Assembly (NCBI RefSeq): GCF_900167335.1
Contig: NZ_FUXI01000015.1
Location: 1 to 64,000 of the forward strand
Direction of reading: 5' to 3'
Length of the DNA: 64,000 nucleotides
DNA from: Pilibacter termitis
Lineage (GTDB): Bacteria > Bacillota > Bacilli > Lactobacillales > Streptococcaceae
A model generated the notes under the pieces. That model did not search any database. It was not told the origin of the DNA and saw only the letters and a program-made list of their open reading frames with translations. Position 1 is the stretch's first letter. Each line of letters starts with the position of its first letter. Positions 16,078 to 26,211 of this stretch are shown piece by piece. Position numbers and translations under genes: made by a program.

Positions 16078-16114
16078 AGGTAAACTACAATTTGTGGTTT
16101 GCCTTTTTATTTTG
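16078..16114 (+). terminator. terminator of the rplJL operon
   Basis: AGGTAAACTAC (16078-16088) pairs with GTGGTTTGCCT (16094-16104), followed by TTTTTATTTT. Confidence 0.88.
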
Positions 16115-16138
16115 ACAATTGATATCTTCTCATGTTTA

Positions 16139-16582
16139 TACTAAACGAATTCTAAAAAAACACTCTCATCCACTGTCGATAACAAATACTCTTAATCATT
16201 TCGTTTTTTTAATTCTTTATCGTCTCGCAAAGTTGAACTATCACCTCCTCTAAGGAGTTAAAAATCCGATTGTTCCATCCAATCTCTCTTATTTTCGCCC
16301 ACACTTGTTCAATCGGATTCATCTCAGGTGTATATGGTGGAATAAATAAAATTTTGATGTTTTCTGAATCATCTATTTTTTGGATTTATGCCAAATTTCA
16401 TTCTCGCAAATCAATAAGTAAGTCCGTCTCCAAGACAATAACCATAAGCCTTAGAACAATCTTTTTATCTTTTTCTTGTTTGATGAGTCGGCTTGCTTCT
16501 TGAATTTGTTCGCCTGTAATATTATGTTTAGTCATAAGATAATTATACTACGGTTTATGTTTTTTTTAGAATTCTTTTAGTA
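16139..16582 (-). mobile_element. internally deleted IS630-type element
   Basis: Inverted ends are TACTAAACGAATTCTAAA (from 16139) and TTTAGAATTCTTTTAGTA (to 16582), both flanked by TA as expected for IS630/Tc1 elements. On the minus strand an N-terminal piece (ATG at 16535: MTKHNITGEQIQEASRLIKQ, then EKDKKIVLRLMVIVLE) stops early. A C-terminal piece of the DDE transposase follows: ILFIPPYTPEMNPIEQVWAK, IREIGWNN, FNSLEEVIVQLCETIKN. The central catalytic part is missing, leaving about 444 bp. It is non-autonomous and could only move with a transposase supplied elsewhere. A 60-bp end copy lies at 32305. Confidence 0.85.
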
Positions 16583-16598
16583 TCAAACCAAACAACAG

Positions 16599-16656
16599 AA
16601 AAAAACGCAAGAAACCAACATCATTTTCTAAAAGGTTCATTTCATGCGTTTTTTTA
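16599..16656 (-). terminator. terminator of cbpA
   Basis: AAAAAAACGCA and TGCGTTTTTTT flank a loop with an extra GAAACC/GGTTCATTTC pairing. On the minus strand this follows the cbpA stop codon. Confidence 0.75.
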
Positions 16657-16678
16657 TTTTTAAAGTCTTTTGTTACGA

Positions 16679-17317
16679 CTATTTCTCTAAAACCTCAACT
16701 TCTACCACTTTAAACGATTTTTTTTCAAGTTTTTCTATAATCGCATCAACGGTTTCTTTTGCGGTATCTGCCGGAAGTGTGAAAATGGTACGTCGAATGT
16801 ATTCATCTTTTCCGATGTCAAGCGTGATACAGCTGGCAATAGAGGCATATTTGGCGATAATTTTACTCATAGTTGCCAGATCTCCTTGGATACCCGTAGA
16901 GGCAACGGTCAAGACATAACGTCCTTCTTGTATATTCCAGCTTTGTGAGAGCATATTGAGCAAAGCGGAGTGTGTTAAAATACCGTAAAACTCATCTTCA
17001 TCGTTTAAAACAGCGATATAAGGTAATTCCTTGATAGTGAAGAATACTTTGAAAAAGGAAGAAGAAAGATGAATAGTCTTCGTTTCGTTTTTCAAAAGAT
17101 GAGTAACGGGAACATCCATTGCACCGCCCTCAGATTTATGCTTATAAATGTGCATTTTGTAGATATTTCCTAGAAATTTTTTCCCTGTTTCATCAAGTAT
17201 CGGCACGCAGCGGAAACCAGATTCCTCTAAAATTTGAAGTGCCGCTTCAAGTGTAGTGTCCTCTGTAATCGTTGTCAGCACTTCTTTTTTTGTTACAATT
17301 GTTTTGAGAAGTAACAT
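16679..17317 (-). CDS. cbpA: cyclic-di-AMP-binding CBS-domain protein CbpA
   Basis: Encodes 212 residues on the minus strand. Two CBS motifs fill the first ~140 residues (TTLEAALQILEESGFRCVPI, then KELPYIAVLNDEDEFYGILT). The C-terminus is ACT-like (GRYVLTVASTGIQGDLATMS, then ITLDIGKDEYIRRTIFTLP). This CBS-CBS-ACT layout and length match CbpA of Listeria and its lactobacillal relatives, which bind cyclic di-AMP. The effector partner is not established from the sequence. It is monocistronic, and its promoter lies in the shared region with the ABC-F gene (TATAAT near 17450 serves the opposite strand). Confidence 0.8.
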   Translation of the reverse strand: MLLLKTIVTKKEVLTTITEDTTLEAALQILEESGFRCVPILDETGKKFLGNIYKMHIYKHKSEGGAMDVPVTHLLKNETKTIHLSSSFFKVFFTIKELPYIAVLNDEDEFYGILTHSALLNMLSQSWNIQEGRYVLTVASTGIQGDLATMSKIIAKYASIASCITLDIGKDEYIRRTIFTLPADTAKETVDAIIEKLEKKSFKVVEVEVLEK

Positions 17318-17487
17318 GATAATTCCCCCTTGTGATATAGGTATTTTGTTTTTTTATCATCTCAGTTTTATTTTAACACAAGATAAATAAAACTGCCTAA
17401 TGTTATTTGAAATGATTTTTTATTCCTTCATGGAAACTCTGTTATAATAGTATTGATAGATTAAAGATGTTCGGAGAAAAGAATAGA

Positions 17488-19377
17488 ATGAAAGAATTGA
17501 AAGTAGAAAATTTGAAGAAAACTTATGGTGAGAAAGATTTATTTAATCATTTAACGTTTTCTATTCAAGAGAAAGATAGAATTGGATTGATTGGGGTGAA
17601 TGGTACTGGAAAATCTAGTTTGTTGAATATTTTGTCACAGCGTGAGGGGGCAGATGGTGATGTGTCGCCTATCTCGATGGCGAAAGATTATCGCATTGCT
17701 TACCTTGCTCAGCAACATGATTTTTCAGATGATGAAAGTGTTGCTGAGGCGGTGTTTTCTGGAGAAACGGCTGAAATCATGGCGGTGAAGAATTATGAGT
17801 TGTCACTTTTGGCATTGGAAGAAGATAGCATGAGCGAAACTGCACAAAATAGATTTTCTAAGTGTGAGGAAGAGATGAATAAACTTGATGCTTGGAATTT
17901 GGAAGCGAGGGCAAAAAGTATTTTGAATAAACTGGGGGTTGATTTTTTGTCGAAAAAAATCGGAGAGCTTTCAGGAGGGCAACAAAAGCGTGTGCAATTA
18001 GCGAATACTTTGCTTTCAGAGGCAGATTTATTGCTTTTGGATGAACCGACCAACCATTTGGATTATCAAACAATCGAATGGCTTGAAAATTATTTGCAAA
18101 ATTTTCAAGGGGCAATTCTTTTGGTCACGCATGACCGTTATTTTTTGGATGCAGTGGCAAATCGCATTTTTGAGCTGGAGTTTGGCAATTTAGTTGAATA
18201 TAAGGGAAATTATCAAGACTATTTGGCACAAAAAGAGGTGCGAATAGAAGAAGCAAAAAACCAAGAATACAAGAGAAAACAATTGTTTAAGCAAGAATTG
18301 GCATGGATGCGTAAAGGTGTAGAGGCTAGAAGAACCAAGCAACAAGCGAGAATCAATCGTTTTCACGATTTGAAAGAAAATTTGCATCAAGTGAAAATAA
18401 ATGACGATGTTGAGATGAATTTTGCAAGTAAACGGCTAGGAAAAAAAGTGTTGGAGTTGTCGAAAGCAAGTCTTTCTATCGGGGAAAATGTACTTTTAAG
18501 AGAATTTGACTTACTCGTGCAGGCGAATGCTCGTATTGGGATAACTGGGAAAAATGGTGCTGGAAAATCTACTTTGCTCAATGTGCTAAGTGAGCGATTG
18601 AACATTGATAGTGGCACTCTTGAAGTTGGAGAAACGGTGCGTATTGCATTTTACACGCAACAAAATGAGGATTTGCCAAATGATAAGCGAATGATTCGCT
18701 ATTTGCAAAGTGTGGCAGAAGAAGTGAAAACAGCAAACGGTGAAACAATCGGAGTAGCTGAGATGTTGGAGCGATTTTTATTTCCGAGACATTCACATGG
18801 TACATTGATTGGCAAACTTTCTGGCGGAGAAAAACGCAGACTTTATTTGCTTAAACTTCTCATGGAACAACCGAATGTCTTGCTTTTGGATGAGCCGACA
18901 AATGATCTTGATATTTCGACATTGACAGTGTTAGAGGATTATTTGGCACAATTTTCAGGTGCTGTTATTGCAGTCAGTCACGACCGGTATTTTTTAGATA
19001 AAACGATGAATCAACTGTTAATTTTTGAGGGGAATGGAAAAATTGAACGGTTTTATGGTAATATGACGGATTATCTTGATAAAAAAGAGAGTGAAGAATT
19101 ACTCAATTTGCCAAATAAAAAAATTGAATCGAAGGAAGTGAAGAAAGAGAAAATCAAAGAAAAGAAACGCTTGAGTTATATGGAGCAAAAAGAATGGGCG
19201 ACGATTGAAGATGAAATTTCTTCTTTAGAAGAACGGATAGAAGAAATTGACATGGAAATGAATGAACATGGCAGCGATTTTGGTAAATTAAATTTGTTGC
19301 AAAAGGAATTAGACGAAATAACGAAGCAATTGGAGGAAAAATATGAACGGTGGGAGTATTTGAGTGAGTATGTTTAG
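17488..19377 (+). CDS. ABC-F family ATPase, Uup-like
   Basis: ATG 17488 is preferred: GGAGAA (17472-17477) fits it, while the ATG at 17467 has no site. Encodes 629 residues with two ATP-binding domains and no membrane part. Walker A motifs are GVNGTGKSS (about 39) and GKNGAGKST (about 354). Signatures are LSGGQQKRV and LSGGEKRRL, and both Walker B motifs read LLLDEPTN. The linker between the domains is Arg/Lys-rich (KGVEARRTKQQARINRFHDL). The C-terminus is a coiled coil (EDEISSLEERIEEIDMEMNE), as in Uup-type proteins. ABC-F proteins act on ribosomes. A resistance role is not supported here; a housekeeping role is more likely. Confidence 0.9.
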   Translation: MKELKVENLKKTYGEKDLFNHLTFSIQEKDRIGLIGVNGTGKSSLLNILSQREGADGDVSPISMAKDYRIAYLAQQHDFSDDESVAEAVFSGETAEIMAVKNYELSLLALEEDSMSETAQNRFSKCEEEMNKLDAWNLEARAKSILNKLGVDFLSKKIGELSGGQQKRVQLANTLLSEADLLLLDEPTNHLDYQTIEWLENYLQNFQGAILLVTHDRYFLDAVANRIFELEFGNLVEYKGNYQDYLAQKEVRIEEAKNQEYKRKQLFKQELAWMRKGVEARRTKQQARINRFHDLKENLHQVKINDDVEMNFASKRLGKKVLELSKASLSIGENVLLREFDLLVQANARIGITGKNGAGKSTLLNVLSERLNIDSGTLEVGETVRIAFYTQQNEDLPNDKRMIRYLQSVAEEVKTANGETIGVAEMLERFLFPRHSHGTLIGKLSGGEKRRLYLLKLLMEQPNVLLLDEPTNDLDISTLTVLEDYLAQFSGAVIAVSHDRYFLDKTMNQLLIFEGNGKIERFYGNMTDYLDKKESEELLNLPNKKIESKEVKKEKIKEKKRLSYMEQKEWATIEDEISSLEERIEEIDMEMNEHGSDFGKLNLLQKELDEITKQLEEKYERWEYLSEYV

Positions 19378-19527
19378 GGGTGTTCGGTGCTATTACTTGA
19401 ATGGTTTCAAAATTATTTAGAGGGTAAAGCCCATTTTTGTTAGTCTAAAATTTTTAGACTAATAACCTCCAAAAAATCCTTGAAATAAAAAAGAATCCCC
19501 TATAATCCCGACTTTTACAGAAGAAAC

Positions 19528-19595
19528 AAGCCTAAATCAGCCAGAGTCCTTGATTTCAAAGGGGGTAGGACTGATTTGGGCTTGAATTTTTTTTG
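19528..19595 (+). terminator. terminator in the ABC-F/trmL gap
   Basis: AAGCCTAAATCAG and CTGATTTGGGCTT pair, with an inner AGTCCT/AGGACT arm, followed by a run of eight T. A weaker CCTAAATC-type background precedes it. The gap from 19378 to 19948 holds no gene that I can support. Confidence 0.8.
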
Positions 19596-19753
19596 TTAAC
19601 ACAACTATCTTCCATATTTTTTAGTTTCTCTATCGAAAAAAACGTATTTCTTATACCATTCAATATTGAGAAGTTGATTTAACTTTTTAAAATTACTGTC
19701 GAAACGTACTGCTTACCCTCGCGGTTTTCGTGATTTTTATAGACATACATTGT

Positions 19754-19776
19754 TATAATGCGAACAACCGTTCGCA
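19754..19776 (+). promoter_or_regulatory. TATAAT overlapped by a LexA-like palindrome
   Basis: TATAAT (19754-19759) runs into the palindrome TGCGAACAACCGTTCGCA (19759-19776). The core CGAACAACCGTTCG differs at one base from the Gram-positive SOS box CGAACRNRYGTTYG. No gene starts directly downstream; a terminator follows 20 bases later. Confidence 0.45.
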
Positions 19777-19795
19777 ACAAGAAAAATAAATAAAA

Positions 19796-19840
19796 AAAAC
19801 ATTAAGAATCCTTATATACTCAAGGTTTCTTAATGTTTTT
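19796..19840 (+). terminator. terminator before trmL
   Basis: AAAACATTAAGAA and TTCTTAATGTTTTT pair, with an inner TCC/GGT region, and end in five T. It would end any transcript started at 19754. Confidence 0.75.
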
Positions 19841-19948
19841 GGGTGGTGGTAACTGTAAAATTTGAAAGCTCTCCCCTAATTTCCTATCAGTACAAAACTC
19901 CCCCTGCGATATGCTATAATAATAAAAAAACAAGATAGGAGTTTTATC

Positions 19949-20455
19949 GTGAATCATATTGTTTTATTTGAACCGCAAATTCCAGCGAATACTGGGAATA
20001 TTGCACGTACTTGTGCGGCGACGAATACGCCACTTCATTTGATTGAGCCGTTAGGCTTTTCGACAGATGATAAGCATTTGAAACGAGCGGGACTGGATTA
20101 CTGGCAAGATGTGGAAATTCATTATTATAAAAATTTGGAAGAATTTTTGTCGAAAATTTCTTCGAGTAATCTTCATTTGATTACAAAATTTGCCAATAAG
20201 ACATATAGCGAAGAAAATTATGCGGATAATGAAGAACATTATTTTTTATTTGGAAAAGAAACAACGGGATTGCCTGAAGAGTTTATGCGTGAAAATGAGG
20301 AAAAATGTCTGCGTTTGCCGATGAATGATGAACATGTTCGGAGTTTGAATTTGTCTAATACAGCAGCAATCGTCATTTACGAGGCGCTGCGACAGCAAAA
20401 TTTCCCAAATCTTGAGCTGACGCATCATTATGAAAATGATAAAATAGATAAATAA
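19949..20455 (+). CDS. trmL: tRNA (cytidine/uridine-2'-O-)-methyltransferase TrmL
   Basis: Encodes 168 residues from GTG 19949, with ATAGGAG upstream. SPOUT-class knot motifs are complete: [20 protein letters not shown] at the N-terminus, [14 protein letters not shown] in the middle, and [20 protein letters not shown] near the end. TrmL methylates the wobble ribose at position 34 of some leucine tRNAs, using S-adenosylmethionine, and works as a dimer. A TATAAT lies at about 19914. It overlaps by a few bases with the ribosome binding site of the next gene, so the two are likely cotranscribed. Confidence 0.95.
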   Translation: MNHIVLFEPQIPANTGNIARTCAATNTPLHLIEPLGFSTDDKHLKRAGLDYWQDVEIHYYKNLEEFLSKISSSNLHLITKFANKTYSEENYADNEEHYFLFGKETTGLPEEFMRENEEKCLRLPMNDEHVRSLNLSNTAAIVIYEALRQQNFPNLELTHHYENDKIDK

Positions 20456-20466
20456 TGGAGAATAAA

Positions 20467-21099
20467 ATGAACTTATATTTTGTACGACATGGTAAAACTG
20501 AGTGGAATTTAGAGAGACGTTTGCAAGGGAGAAGTGGAGATTCTGCACTTTTGCCAGAGAGTATTGGTGAAATTGAGCAGTTGGGCGACTATTTGAGCGA
20601 AATTTGCTTTGATAAAATTTATTGCTCTCCGTCTTTGCGAGCGAGAAGAACGGCTCAGGGAATTTATGCCCAATTAAAACAACCTTGTGAAATTGTGTTT
20701 TCAGAAAATCTCCGTGAATTTGGATATGGTGATTTGGAAGGTGAGTTAATTGAGGTAGCTCACCAAAAGTTTCCCAAAGAAATGCACAATCTTCGTTATG
20801 ATTTAAGTCACTATGACCCAAGTGCTTTTCATGGTGAGACGATAACAAGCGTGCTGGATAGAGTATCGCACGTGGTCATGCAGGCGATTTTGGAAAATAA
20901 AGGAAACGTGTTATTTGTCTCACATGGAGCTGCTTTAACGGCAACTATTCGTCATTTGGCTGGTTTTTCGCTTGACCAGTTGCGAGCCGTAGATGAAAGT
21001 TTGAAAAACAATTCGGTGAGCATTTTAAAAGCTGAAGGACTTCATTTACCTTTTGAGTTAGAATTGTGGAATGACACGAGTTATTTAAACGAAAAATGA
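20467..21099 (+). CDS. histidine phosphatase family protein (phosphoglycerate mutase-like)
   Basis: ATG 20467 follows GGAGAA; the ATG at 20455 overlaps the trmL stop and lacks spacing. Encodes 210 residues. The catalytic RHG is at residues 7-9 (MNLYFVRHGKTEWNLERRLQ), the second His is in VLFVSHGAALTATIRHL, and SPSLRARRTAQ is the usual third motif. The substrate cannot be told from the sequence; relatives include broad-specificity sugar-phosphate phosphatases. It lies between trmL and recD2 with minimal spacing. Confidence 0.9.
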   Translation: MNLYFVRHGKTEWNLERRLQGRSGDSALLPESIGEIEQLGDYLSEICFDKIYCSPSLRARRTAQGIYAQLKQPCEIVFSENLREFGYGDLEGELIEVAHQKFPKEMHNLRYDLSHYDPSAFHGETITSVLDRVSHVVMQAILENKGNVLFVSHGAALTATIRHLAGFSLDQLRAVDESLKNNSVSILKAEGLHLPFELELWNDTSYLNEK

Positions 21100-21114
21100 T
21101 AGGCGGTGATTGGT

Positions 21115-23511
21115 GTGGATTTGTTTCAAGAAGAGCCTTTTTACATTGACGGAAAAGTGGCAGCAATTTATTTTGAAAATCCGCAGAATTTTTATAAAGT
21201 CATGCGTGTGGAAATGCTGGATACCAATACCGATTTTTTAGAGCATGAAGTTGTTGTCACAGGCTCATTTGGTGCGATTTCAACAGGTGAGGAGTACCAT
21301 TTTGTTGGAAGAATGGTCGAACACGTGCGTTTTGGCAAACAGTTTCAAGTGGACACTTACGCTCAAATTCAGCCGACATCAAAAAGTGGGGTAGTAACGT
21401 ACCTTTCAAGTGAAAAATTTCAAGGAATTGGCAAGCGGACAGCTGAAAAAATCGTAGATATTTTAGGAGTAGATGCGATTGAAAAAATACTGGATGATCC
21501 TAGTGTTTTAGAGAAAGTATCAGGTTTCACAAAGAAAAAACGTGAAATGCTCGTTGAAACACTTCGCCTGAATTATGGTATGGAAAAAATACTGATTGGT
21601 TTAAATCAATTTGGTTTTGGTTCGCAACTCTCCATAGCCATTTATAACAAATATCAAGCGAATGCTCTGGATAAAATTCATGAAAATCCTTATCAGTTAA
21701 TTGAAGATATTGACGGGATTGGATTTACCAAAGCCGATCAACTTGCCGAACAGCTCGGTTTTTCGGAGGATAGCTCTGGTAGAATACAGGCTGCGATTAT
21801 GCACAAAATCATGGAAAATGCTCTTGAAACGGGCGACACGTATGCCGAAGCTCAAGGTTTTTTAGAGCAAATTATCGAAATGCTAGAGAAAGCTAGACCT
21901 TATGAAATCGCTCCTCAAAGAGTGGCAGATGAAATTATCGTTTTAGTTGAGGAAGGGAAAATTCAGCAGGAGGAAATGAATCTGTTTGAAAACTCCTTGT
22001 ACTTTGCAGAATGTGGTGTTGCAAGCAAAATATCACGCATGATAAAAAGCGAGAGTGAGCTTAGTTATCAAAAAAAAGAAATTGAGAAATGTATTTCTGA
22101 AATTGAAAAAAATAACAAGATTACTTATGCTGAAAGTCAAAAAGAGGCGATGATTGAGGCGATTCAAAGTCCGTTTTTTATTTTAACGGGTGGTCCCGGG
22201 ACAGGGAAAACAACGGTTATTCGTGGAATAGTAGAATTATACGCTAAATTGAACGGTATCAGCCTTGAATTGGATGATTATACGCATAAAACATTTCCGA
22301 TTTTACTAGCGGCACCGACAGGTCGAGCGAGCAAACGCATGAATGAAACGGCAGGACTTCCAGCAGGAACAATTCATAGAATGTTAGGACTAACAGGGCA
22401 TGAAAAAAATGGTCATGAGGAAATTCGTGAACTTGAGGGTGGTTTGTTGATTGTTGATGAATTTTCAATGGTGGACACATGGCTTGCAAATATGCTCTTT
22501 AAGGCGATTAACGAAGACATTCAAGTAATTTTTGTAGGCGATAAAGATCAACTTCCTTCGGTTTCTCCGGGGCAAGTGTTGCATGATTTATTGCAAATTG
22601 AAGAAATTCCAAAAAGAGAGTTGACGGAGATTTTTCGTCAGAAAAGCGATTCTTCGATTATTCCACTTGCACACGAAATCAAAAATGGTTATTTGCCAGC
22701 AGATTTTGCAGAAAACAAGCGAGACCGCTCCTTTTTCTTTTCTTATGCGAATAATATCGAGGCGTACATTCGTCAAATTGTTGAAAAAGCGAAAGGAAAA
22801 GGTTTCACTCAAACGGAAATTCAAGTGCTTGCTCCGATGTATCGGGGATTAGCGGGAATTAACGCACTGAATGTCATGCTCCAAGAAATTTTCAATCCGA
22901 ATGACACAGGAAAACGAAAAGAAGTGAAATATAACGATACCATTTATCGAATTGGTGACAAAATTCTTCATTTGGTCAATGCTCCAGAAGTGAATGTCTT
23001 TAATGGAGATTTTGGGCGAATTTCAGGGATTAGTTATGCAAAAGATACGGAGGAAAAAACGGATATTTTGCACCTTGATTTTGACGGAGTAGAAGTAAGT
23101 TATCCACGAGGTGAGTGGAATAAAATTACTCTTAGCTATGCGACAAGTATTCACAAAGCTCAAGGAAGTGAATTTGATACGGTTATTTTACCTTTTGTCA
23201 TGCCTTATCGCCGAATGTTGCAAAGAAATTTGCTCTACACGGCGATTACACGAGCGAAGAAACGTTTGATTTTGCTTGGCGAAGTCGAGGCGTTTCATAT
23301 TGCAACGGAAAATGAAAGTGCCGTTCGCAAAACGAGGTTGAAAGAACGTTTAGCAGAGTTTGGGTTTACAATTTGCGGAGAAAATGCTAGCGAAGAAAAA
23401 CAAAAAATAGAGTTACAGGCAGAGCATATTTTGACACTCGAGGACATTGACGAGGAAAATATTTCAGCAATGATTGGCATGGAGGGAATTTCGCCGTTTG
23501 ATTTTTTGTAA
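21115..23511 (+). CDS. recD2: ATP-dependent RecD2-type DNA helicase
   Basis: GTG 21115 is preferred because AGGCGGTGA ends seven bases before it; GTG 21106 is part of that site. Encodes about 798 residues. The N-terminal OB and helix-hairpin-helix region (GIGKRTAEKIVDILG, GIGFTKADQLAEQLG) is specific to RecD2. The helicase core has Walker A GGPGTGKTT (about 360), LLIVDEFSMVD, GDKDQLPSVSPGQ and the late motif LLYTAITRAKKRLILLG. RecD2 unwinds 5' to 3' and takes part in repair and replication-fork upkeep without RecBC. No recB or recC is near. Confidence 0.95.
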   Translation: MDLFQEEPFYIDGKVAAIYFENPQNFYKVMRVEMLDTNTDFLEHEVVVTGSFGAISTGEEYHFVGRMVEHVRFGKQFQVDTYAQIQPTSKSGVVTYLSSEKFQGIGKRTAEKIVDILGVDAIEKILDDPSVLEKVSGFTKKKREMLVETLRLNYGMEKILIGLNQFGFGSQLSIAIYNKYQANALDKIHENPYQLIEDIDGIGFTKADQLAEQLGFSEDSSGRIQAAIMHKIMENALETGDTYAEAQGFLEQIIEMLEKARPYEIAPQRVADEIIVLVEEGKIQQEEMNLFENSLYFAECGVASKISRMIKSESELSYQKKEIEKCISEIEKNNKITYAESQKEAMIEAIQSPFFILTGGPGTGKTTVIRGIVELYAKLNGISLELDDYTHKTFPILLAAPTGRASKRMNETAGLPAGTIHRMLGLTGHEKNGHEEIRELEGGLLIVDEFSMVDTWLANMLFKAINEDIQVIFVGDKDQLPSVSPGQVLHDLLQIEEIPKRELTEIFRQKSDSSIIPLAHEIKNGYLPADFAENKRDRSFFFSYANNIEAYIRQIVEKAKGKGFTQTEIQVLAPMYRGLAGINALNVMLQEIFNPNDTGKRKEVKYNDTIYRIGDKILHLVNAPEVNVFNGDFGRISGISYAKDTEEKTDILHLDFDGVEVSYPRGEWNKITLSYATSIHKAQGSEFDTVILPFVMPYRRMLQRNLLYTAITRAKKRLILLGEVEAFHIATENESAVRKTRLKERLAEFGFTICGENASEEKQKIELQAEHILTLEDIDEENISAMIGMEGISPFDFL

Positions 23512-23640
23512 ATCTTCACAAGAGAAGAAAAAATACCCGTATCTATTGAAAAAAAAGAGAAAAATAGGTAATCTTAATACTATATGACGATAATAGGCAA
23601 GTCTAACGCAGATTTGCTCAATAATGAATGGAGAGAAACA

Positions 23641-26160
23641 ATGCCTTACAATCACAGAGAAATTGAAAAAAAATGGCAAAAATATTGGCATGCGAACAAT
23701 ACGTTTAACACGCATGATGAAGGCGAAAAACCTAAATTTTACGCACTGGATATGTTTCCGTATCCGTCTGGAGCAGGACTTCACGTAGGGCATCCAGAAG
23801 GTTATACAGCAACGGATATTTTAAGTCGCTACAAACGTGCAAAAGGCTACAATGTTTTGCATCCAATGGGGTGGGATGCATTTGGACTTCCTGCTGAGCA
23901 GTACGCACTTGACACAGGAAATGACCCTGCAGAATTTACAAAGAAAAACATTGAAACGTTCAAGCGACAAATCAATGCTCTTGGTTTTTCTTATGATTGG
24001 AATCGTGAAATCAATACCACTGACCCTGAGTATTATAAATGGACACAGTGGATTTTTACAAAATTATACGAACATGGTTTGGCATATGAGGCAGAAGTAG
24101 CAGTAAACTGGGTGCCTGCACTTGGAACAGTGATAGCTAACGAAGAAGTAATGCCAGACGGCACTAGCGAGCGAGGCGGACATCCCGTTATCCGTAAGCC
24201 AATGCGTCAATGGATGTTGAAAATTACCGCATATGCAGAACGTTTGCTAGAAGACTTGGAATTGGTTGACTGGCCAGAGTCTATCAAAGAAATGCAACGC
24301 AACTGGATTGGGAAATCTACTGGGGCGAATGTAACATTTAAAATTGACGAGACAGACAAAGAGTTCACCGTCTTTACAACAAGACCAGACACACTCTTTG
24401 GTGCAACTTACGCTGTCTTGGCTCCAGAGCTTGATTTGGTCAAAGAGATTGCGACAAAAGAGCAATTGCCACTTGTTGAGCAATATATCGAAGAGGCGGC
24501 GAAAAAATCAGATCTCGCTCGTACCGATTTGGCAAAAGAAAAAACAGGTGTCTTTACAGGGGCTTATGCTGTAAATCCTGTCAACAATAAAAAAATTCCG
24601 ATTTGGATTGCAGACTATGTACTTGCAAGCTATGGAACAGGTGCGATTATGGCAGTTCCTGCTCACGACACACGAGATTGGGAATTTGCCAAGCAATTTC
24701 ACCTTGAAATTCTCCCAGTGCTTGAAGGTGGCGATGTTGAAAAGGCGGCATACACCGAGGACGGCGTGCATATCAATTCAGATTTTCTAAACGGTTTAGA
24801 TAAAGCGACTGCGATTGAGAAAATGAACATATGGCTTGAAGAAAAAGGTGTAGGTGGCGAAAAAGTAACTTATCGTTTGCGTGATTGGCTGTTTTCTCGT
24901 CAACGTTATTGGGGAGAGCCTATTCCGATTATTCATTGGGAAGACGGTGAGACGAGTGCCCTTACCCTTGAAGAATTGCCACTTCGCTTGCCAAAAACAG
25001 ACAACATTCAGCCTAGCGGAACAGGAGAAAGTCCACTAGCGAACATTTCTGAATGGGTCAATGTGGTAGACGAAAATGGTCGCAAAGGTCGCCGTGAAAC
25101 GAACACTATGCCACAATGGGCAGGTTCTAGTTGGTATTATCTTCGCTATATCGACCCGAAAAATAAGGAAAAATTGGCGGATAGTGAGAAATTAAAACGC
25201 TGGTTACCTGTGGACGTTTATATTGGTGGTGCAGAACACGCAGTATTACACTTGCTTTACGCACGATTTTGGCACAAATTCTTGTACGACATTGGTGTCG
25301 TGCCAACGAAAGAGCCGTTCCAAAAATTATTCAACCAAGGGATGATTTTAGGGGTCTCTTATCGTGATAGTCGTGGAGCATTGGTGCCAAATGATAAAGT
25401 GGAAAAACAAGGAGAAAGCTACATTCACACTGAAACAGGTGAAACATTGGAACAATTCCCAGCGAAAATGAGTAAGTCGCTGAAAAATGTTGTCAATCCA
25501 GATGATGTGATTCACCAATACGGAGCAGATACTTTGCGATTGTATGAAATGTTTATGGGTCCACTCGAGGCGAGCATTGCTTGGAGCGAGGAAGGACTTG
25601 AAGGTGCGAGAAAATTCCTTGACCGTGTATGGCGATTGATCATTGATGACAACGATAATGGACGTATGCGAGAAAGAATTACGACAGTAAATGACGGAAA
25701 ATTAGACAAAGTTTACAACGAAACGGTCAAAAAAGTCTCAGAGGACTTTGAGAAATTGTCCTTTAACACAGCGATTAGTCAATTGATGGTTTTTGTCAAT
25801 GCAGCAAACAAACAAGAAGCTCTATGTTACGACTATATCAAAGGTTTTGTGCAATTACTAGCACCGATTGCTCCGCATTTAGCAGAAGAATTGTGGGAGC
25901 GTTTGGGTGAAAAAGAAAGCATTAGCTATGTTGCTTGGCCGACTTATGACGAAACTGCTCTTGTGGAAAATGAAATCGAAGTAGTTTTCCAGATCAATGG
26001 AAAAGTCCGTAGCAAACTCATTGTACCAGCTGATTTATCAAGAGAAGAACTCGAAAAAACAGCACTTGAAAACAAGGACGTTCAAAGACACCTTGACGGG
26101 AAACAAGTACGCAAAGTTATTGCGGTACCGAATAAATTGGTTAATATTGTGGCGAATTAA
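23641..26160 (+). CDS. leuS: leucyl-tRNA synthetase
   Basis: ATG 23641 follows GGAGAGAAAC; the longer open frame from 23584 has no site. Encodes 839 residues. The class Ia signatures are [19 protein letters not shown] (HIGH motif, about 48) and KMSKS (about 609). The editing domain sits between them ([25 protein letters not shown]). The C-terminal anticodon-binding part ends [10 protein letters not shown] and [13 protein letters not shown]. No T-box leader is visible in the 129 bases between recD2 and leuS, unlike many Firmicute leuS genes. Confidence 0.98.
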   Translation: MPYNHREIEKKWQKYWHANNTFNTHDEGEKPKFYALDMFPYPSGAGLHVGHPEGYTATDILSRYKRAKGYNVLHPMGWDAFGLPAEQYALDTGNDPAEFTKKNIETFKRQINALGFSYDWNREINTTDPEYYKWTQWIFTKLYEHGLAYEAEVAVNWVPALGTVIANEEVMPDGTSERGGHPVIRKPMRQWMLKITAYAERLLEDLELVDWPESIKEMQRNWIGKSTGANVTFKIDETDKEFTVFTTRPDTLFGATYAVLAPELDLVKEIATKEQLPLVEQYIEEAAKKSDLARTDLAKEKTGVFTGAYAVNPVNNKKIPIWIADYVLASYGTGAIMAVPAHDTRDWEFAKQFHLEILPVLEGGDVEKAAYTEDGVHINSDFLNGLDKATAIEKMNIWLEEKGVGGEKVTYRLRDWLFSRQRYWGEPIPIIHWEDGETSALTLEELPLRLPKTDNIQPSGTGESPLANISEWVNVVDENGRKGRRETNTMPQWAGSSWYYLRYIDPKNKEKLADSEKLKRWLPVDVYIGGAEHAVLHLLYARFWHKFLYDIGVVPTKEPFQKLFNQGMILGVSYRDSRGALVPNDKVEKQGESYIHTETGETLEQFPAKMSKSLKNVVNPDDVIHQYGADTLRLYEMFMGPLEASIAWSEEGLEGARKFLDRVWRLIIDDNDNGRMRERITTVNDGKLDKVYNETVKKVSEDFEKLSFNTAISQLMVFVNAANKQEALCYDYIKGFVQLLAPIAPHLAEELWERLGEKESISYVAWPTYDETALVENEIEVVFQINGKVRSKLIVPADLSREELEKTALENKDVQRHLDGKQVRKVIAVPNKLVNIVAN

Positions 26161-26168
26161 TAAAACTC

Positions 26169-26204
26169 AAAAAACGCAAGAGTATAGAAATTCTTGCGTT
26201 TTTT
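26169..26204. terminator. bidirectional terminator between leuS and the DUF975 gene
   Basis: AAAAAACGCAAGA and TCTTGCGTTTTTT form a stem with A and T runs on either side. Confidence 0.9.
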
Positions 26205-26211
26205 AGGTATC

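Noticed and set aside
20246-20848. 200-codon minus-strand open frame across trmL and the phosphatase gene
   Set aside because: It is antisense to two well-supported genes; its His/Gln/Phe-rich composition is an artefact.
23512-23640. T-box riboswitch before leuS
   Set aside because: The gap is only 129 bases, with no T-box core sequence and no terminator/antiterminator pair visible.
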